Assembly (NCBI GenBank): GCA_038316435.1
Contig: JBBQAQ010000069.1
Coordinates: forward strand, 1 to 10,088
Direction: 5' to 3'
Length of the DNA stretch: 10,088 nucleotides
From: JACJXF01 sp038316435
GTDB taxonomy: Bacteria > Bacteroidota > Bacteroidia > Bacteroidales > GCA-2748055
How positions within the stretch are numbered: the stretch's first letter is position 1; each line of letters starts with the position of its first letter. This document shows, piece by piece, positions 8,528 to 10,088 of the stretch. Under the pieces are notes generated by a model. It worked only from the letters and a program-made list of their open reading frames with translations. It made no database searches and was not told the origin of the DNA. The translations under genes were made by a program, and so were the position numbers.

Positions 8528-8813
8528 AACTCGGTTCCTCGCTGCGTCTGATGGCCAAACAACAGAAAACCAACCTGCATTATTGTTGGGACCACACAAA
8601 GGTGATAAGTTTAAAACATGGATAGATTGGAAAGTGCCCAATGCACCTTTTTGTGTTGGCTTCGAAAATGGAAATAGAATTACCCGCGTAGGATTTAGCA
8701 GTGAATATGTTCAAACCATATTACAAAATGGTATTCATAAATTGTTCAATTCCCAAAATTATTACAGCAATTACGATGACTTAAAGTTAAACCCCCGCTG
8801 GCGCGGATTTTAA
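8528..8813 (+). pseudogene. Orphan remnant of a second RHS toxin C-terminal domain
   Basis: The frame here is homologous to the intact toxin tail. G-Q-T-T-E-N-Q-P at about 8546 aligns with G-Q-T-T-N-K-N-D of the RHS protein, then F-K-T-W with L-S-T-W, A-P-F-C-V-G-F-E-N-G-N-R with A-P-A-Y-I-G-F-S-D-G-N-R, and from there the match is near-complete. The only indel is about two residues near the start. The last 17 residues of the toxin are missing; the frame instead runs through a palindromic repeat (P-R-W-R-G-F) to TAA at 8811. The nearest ATG (8478) lies inside the preceding lipoprotein gene in another frame, and there is no RHS core or signal peptide, so independent expression is doubtful. It resembles the orphan CT fragments left when RHS loci swap C-terminal cassettes. 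No second immunity gene follows. Confidence 0.85.
8704..8792 (+). repeat. 89-bp perfect direct repeat, copy 2 (inside orphan toxin remnant)
   Basis: Identical to 7653-7741 over all 89 bases. Its right end coincides exactly with the first C of the C-run that opens the palindromic repeat at 8792, so the junction between toxin homology and repeat is sharp. Confidence 0.97.
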
Positions 8814-8825
8814 ATCCGTGCCGGC
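8792..8825 (+). repeat. REP-like palindromic repeat R1
   Basis: It begins CCCCCGCTGGCGCGGATT. Bases 8797-8810 can pair with 8812-8825 in a 14-pair imperfect palindrome with two G-T pairs, centred on T8811; in real DNA or RNA the inner A-T pairs would open into a loop. It matches the reverse complement of R2 at 28 of 31 positions and is much more G+C-rich than its surroundings. There is no T-tract on the right, so a terminator role is not supported. Confidence 0.85.
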
Positions 8826-8946
8826 ACAATCTAACTTTAAATATACTAATAGAAAAGGTATATTGAATATATTTGTAATGGACTGAAAACGATAAATAAT
8901 ATAGGATTACTGAGAGGCACGGATTATAAATCCGCGCCGGCGGGGG
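8792..8946. mobile_element. 155-bp inverted-repeat unit (BIME- or MITE-like)
   Basis: R1 and R2 lie in opposite orientation and bound a 93-bp AT-rich spacer (8823-8915) with no open reading frame of note. The outer ends are CCCCC on the left and GGGGG on the right. Left of the unit is toxin-tail homology and right of it is ribF homology, so both ends coincide with breaks in recognisable genes. No target-site duplication is visible. It could be a pair of REP sequences forming a BIME, served by a REP-associated transposase elsewhere, or a small non-autonomous transposon. No transposase is encoded in the window. Confidence 0.55.
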
Positions 8947-8947
8947 A
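8904..8947 (-). repeat. REP-like palindromic repeat R2 (inverted relative to R1)
   Basis: The core 8916-8946 is the reverse complement of R1 with three mismatches. It is internally palindromic: GGCACGGATT against AATCCGCGCC with one A/C mismatch. Similarity to R3 extends further left, to GGATTA at 8904, giving 36 matches in 44 positions between R2 and R3. Confidence 0.85.
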
Positions 8948-9083
8948 TATTTACGGGCAGGATATTACACTTTTGTTTATTGAACGTATCCGCAACGAAA
9001 AGCGTTTTGCCAGCCTGGGCGATCTGCAGTTGCAACTGGCAAATGATAAAATTGCGGCGGCGGCAATGCTGGAGAAGATGTAA
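8943..9083 (+). pseudogene. ribF: 3' fragment of ribF (bifunctional riboflavin kinase/FAD synthetase)
   Basis: The frame opens at the edge of repeat R2 and runs 46 codons to TAA at 9081. It reads G-D-I-Y-G-Q-D-I-T-L-L-F-I-E-R-I-R-N-E-K-R-F and then S-L-G-D-L-Q-L-Q-L-A-N-D-K. This is the conserved end of the riboflavin kinase domain of RibF, where D-I-Y-G, the F-x-x-x-I-R-x-E-x-x-F motif and Q-L-x-x-D are typical. The enzyme phosphorylates riboflavin to FMN and adenylylates FMN to FAD. A full RibF is about 310 residues; here the adenylyltransferase domain and most of the kinase domain are missing, so the fragment cannot be functional. Its DNA is distinctly richer in G+C than the toxin genes. 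The first codons overlap the G-run of R2, so the repeat replaces or interrupts the rest of the gene. Confidence 0.75.
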
Positions 9084-9113
9084 TGGGCTGTTTATAAATT
9101 AATTAATCTGGCT

Positions 9114-9157
9114 GGATTAATGAAAGACACGTATTACAAATCCGCGCCAGCGTTGGA
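9114..9157 (-). repeat. REP-like palindromic repeat R3 (degenerate)
   Basis: It is a direct copy of R2 shifted by exactly 210 bases, with 36 of 44 positions matching. The best-kept core is AAATCCGCGCC at 9138-9148. Several changes (GTATTAC for GGATTAT, GTTGG for GGGGG) weaken the palindrome, suggesting an older, decaying copy. It lies just after the ribF remnant, so that remnant is flanked by two repeats in the same orientation. Confidence 0.75.
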
Positions 9158-9240
9158 TTACCTGCGGTGAGAGAGTTCGCGCGGTAGCAGTAAGTTATGA
9201 GTAATGGTATCCAGGTTTTATTACATTATTAAATAATTCG
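9158..9240. other. Unassigned intergenic stretch after R3
   Basis: The first part (about 9158-9200, with GTTCGCGCGGTAGC) is richer in G+C than the AT-rich DNA that follows and could be another gene scrap. The only open frame I see is about 15 codons ending at a TAA near 9202, too short to name. No RNA gene or further repeat copy was recognised. Confidence 0.3.
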
Positions 9241-9248
9241 ATTGACAA

Positions 9249-9278
9249 TTGAAGATATTAAGGAAAAAAGTATATTTG
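9249..9278 (+). promoter_or_regulatory. Candidate Bacteroidota-type promoter for the downstream secreted protein
   Basis: TATATTTG at 9271-9278 is a full match to the Bacteroidota -7 consensus TAnnTTTG. A TTG at 9249-9251 sits 19 bases upstream, the expected distance for the -33 element. Transcription would start near 9285, leaving a leader of about 130 bases before the ATG at 9417. No riboswitch fold was recognised in that leader. Confidence 0.42.
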
Positions 9279-9416
9279 GTAGGGCAAACCATGTGTTGAA
9301 AAGCACGGAGTATCCCGCCACTGTTATGAGATGGCATCACTAAGCTATTTATTGGAGCCAGTATAGTTATTGAAAAGCTTGTCATTGTAATCGTTCCTAA
9401 TTCTAAATCTCTAATA

Positions 9417-10088
9417 ATGAAAATATTACACTTGCTAACACTATTGCTCGTATTCAAAGTTGCTTCTTCTCAAACAGCTTTCATAAAGCAATATACAACT
9501 AATAAAGCTGAAATGCCTATAAACATAGTTCAGATGAACAACTTTTATCTGACAGCTTTGTGCATAAGCGATGAGATGCTGGGATATACTGAAAGTTCCT
9601 GGCTAATTAAAACAAATAACACAGGAGCAACTGAGGCAGAATTTAGTTATGAAATCCCGGGAAATAGTTTTTACAACATTACAACCATAGTACCTGTAAA
9701 TGATAGTGAGTTTATTACTATTGCAAGAATAAAATCCGACGAATTGCCGTTTGGCCAGATTGGAGTGATCAAATTTGATACTTCGCTAAATGTAATTTGG
9801 GAGAAAGAATTTGCAGTGAACCAACCTTCAATAAGTAATGTATTTGTAACACAAAATACTTTCGGAAACATTGTTATAGGAGCAGGACTCAATACTGAGG
9901 CTCCTCAATGGGCCTGGTCATTGGTATTTATGGAAATAACAAGCGAAGGGGATTCGATCCAGTCGAGGTATCACACAGATGGAAATCCAAACCATACAAA
10001 CATTTACTCTTTAATGGAAATAAATGGGCAATACAAAGCCTTCGTCAATGGATATGCCTCTTATGTTCCTTATCAGGGCTTCTCGGAA
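9417..10088 (+). CDS. Secreted protein, probable beta-propeller-like surface protein (3' end outside window)
   Basis: The frame from ATG 9417 is open for 224 codons to the last base. The N-terminus is a signal peptide: M-K-I-L followed by a hydrophobic run and a likely cleavage near V-A-S-S-Q, about residue 19. An in-frame TGA at 9327 precedes it; this ATG is chosen because it places the signal peptide at the terminus. The mature part shows repeating strand patterns of about 45-50 residues: W-L-I-K-T-N-N-T-G, I-G-V-I-K-F-D-T-S-L-N-V-I-W-E-K, then N-I-V-I-G-A-G. Such W-L-I-K/I-K-F-D and V-I-W-E-K blocks are common in Bacteroidota secreted proteins with a propeller-like fold that end in a T9SS sorting domain; the end is not visible here. 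No catalytic motif was seen. It is separated from the toxin locus by the repeat region and appears to be an independent transcription unit. Confidence 0.8.
   Translation, partial: MKILHLLTLLLVFKVASSQTAFIKQYTTNKAEMPINIVQMNNFYLTALCISDEMLGYTESSWLIKTNNTGATEAEFSYEIPGNSFYNITTIVPVNDSEFITIARIKSDELPFGQIGVIKFDTSLNVIWEKEFAVNQPSISNVFVTQNTFGNIVIGAGLNTEAPQWAWSLVFMEITSEGDSIQSRYHTDGNPNHTNIYSLMEINGQYKAFVNGYASYVPYQGFSE

Noticed and set aside
8478..8530. ATG at 8478 as a genuine start of a 111-residue gene
   Set aside because: The first 17 codons lie inside the lipoprotein gene in another frame and share nothing with the toxin; homology starts only after 8528, so the frame is treated as a remnant.
8410..8641. 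Minus-strand open frames over the end of the lipoprotein gene
   Set aside because: Antisense to the lipoprotein and to toxin homology; no motifs.
8792..8830. R1 as an intrinsic terminator for the lipoprotein operon
   Set aside because: The stem is strong, but no T-tract follows, and the same palindrome recurs in places not at gene ends.
8868..8875. TATATTTG in the spacer of the repeat unit as a promoter
   Set aside because: It matches the -7 consensus, but no TTG lies at the proper distance upstream and no gene follows closely.
8792..9157. Short repeats R1-R3 as a CRISPR array
   Set aside because: Copies differ in orientation, are internally palindromic and diverged, and spacing is 93 and about 167 bases with a gene fragment between two of them.
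8296..9270. 15-base match TATTAAGGAAAAAAG at 8296-8310 and 9256-9270
   Set aside because: Low-complexity and AT-rich with no extension on either side; probably chance.
9221..9892. Minus-strand open frames at 9221-9457 and 9671-9892
   Set aside because: They are antisense to the leader and body of the signal-peptide-bearing + strand gene and show no domain.

Overview
The window looks like accessory DNA from a member of the Bacteroidota. The evidence is AT-rich coding sequence, a T9SS type A (Por-type) C-terminal sorting domain, genes lacking Shine-Dalgarno-like leaders, a TAnnTTTG-type promoter candidate, and a tail-fibre-like C-terminal module typical of that phylum. No marker gives a finer placement. 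All convincing genes are on the + strand.

Bases 1-7795 form a secreted RHS block. It contains the 3' part of a tail-fibre/S74-like protein with a C-terminal coiled coil (1-798), a 139-residue secreted protein with one YD motif and a T9SS sorting domain (841-1260), and a 2150-residue RHS polymorphic toxin (1343-7795). The toxin runs: signal peptide, SpvB-type N-terminal domain, seven FG-GAP/VCBS calcium-loop repeats, TcdB-middle-like segment, YD repeats, RHS core ending in DPSGN, and a variable C-terminal domain that resembles polymorphic toxin type 23. Three bases later comes a 242-residue lipoprotein (7799-8527), placed where a cognate immunity protein would be expected.

Bases 8528-9200 are a scrapyard of recombination debris. 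First is an orphan remnant of a second copy of the toxin's C-terminal domain, about 70% identical in DNA to the intact copy except for a perfectly identical 89-bp stretch. The remnant stops exactly at a 155-bp unit (8792-8946) bounded by inverted REP-like palindromic repeats. The other end of that unit abuts a 3' fragment of ribF (riboflavin kinase/FAD synthetase), and a third, degenerate repeat copy follows. This suggests that REP-like elements have taken part in reshuffling the toxin cassette.

Bases 9200-10088 hold a candidate promoter and the 5' part of a new secreted protein, probably a beta-propeller-like Bacteroidota surface protein, that runs off the window.

Best reading (inference): a Bacteroidota RHS toxin/immunity locus whose 3' end has been a site of C-terminal cassette exchange, leaving a displaced toxin tail, mobile palindromic repeats and a fragment of an unrelated housekeeping gene.
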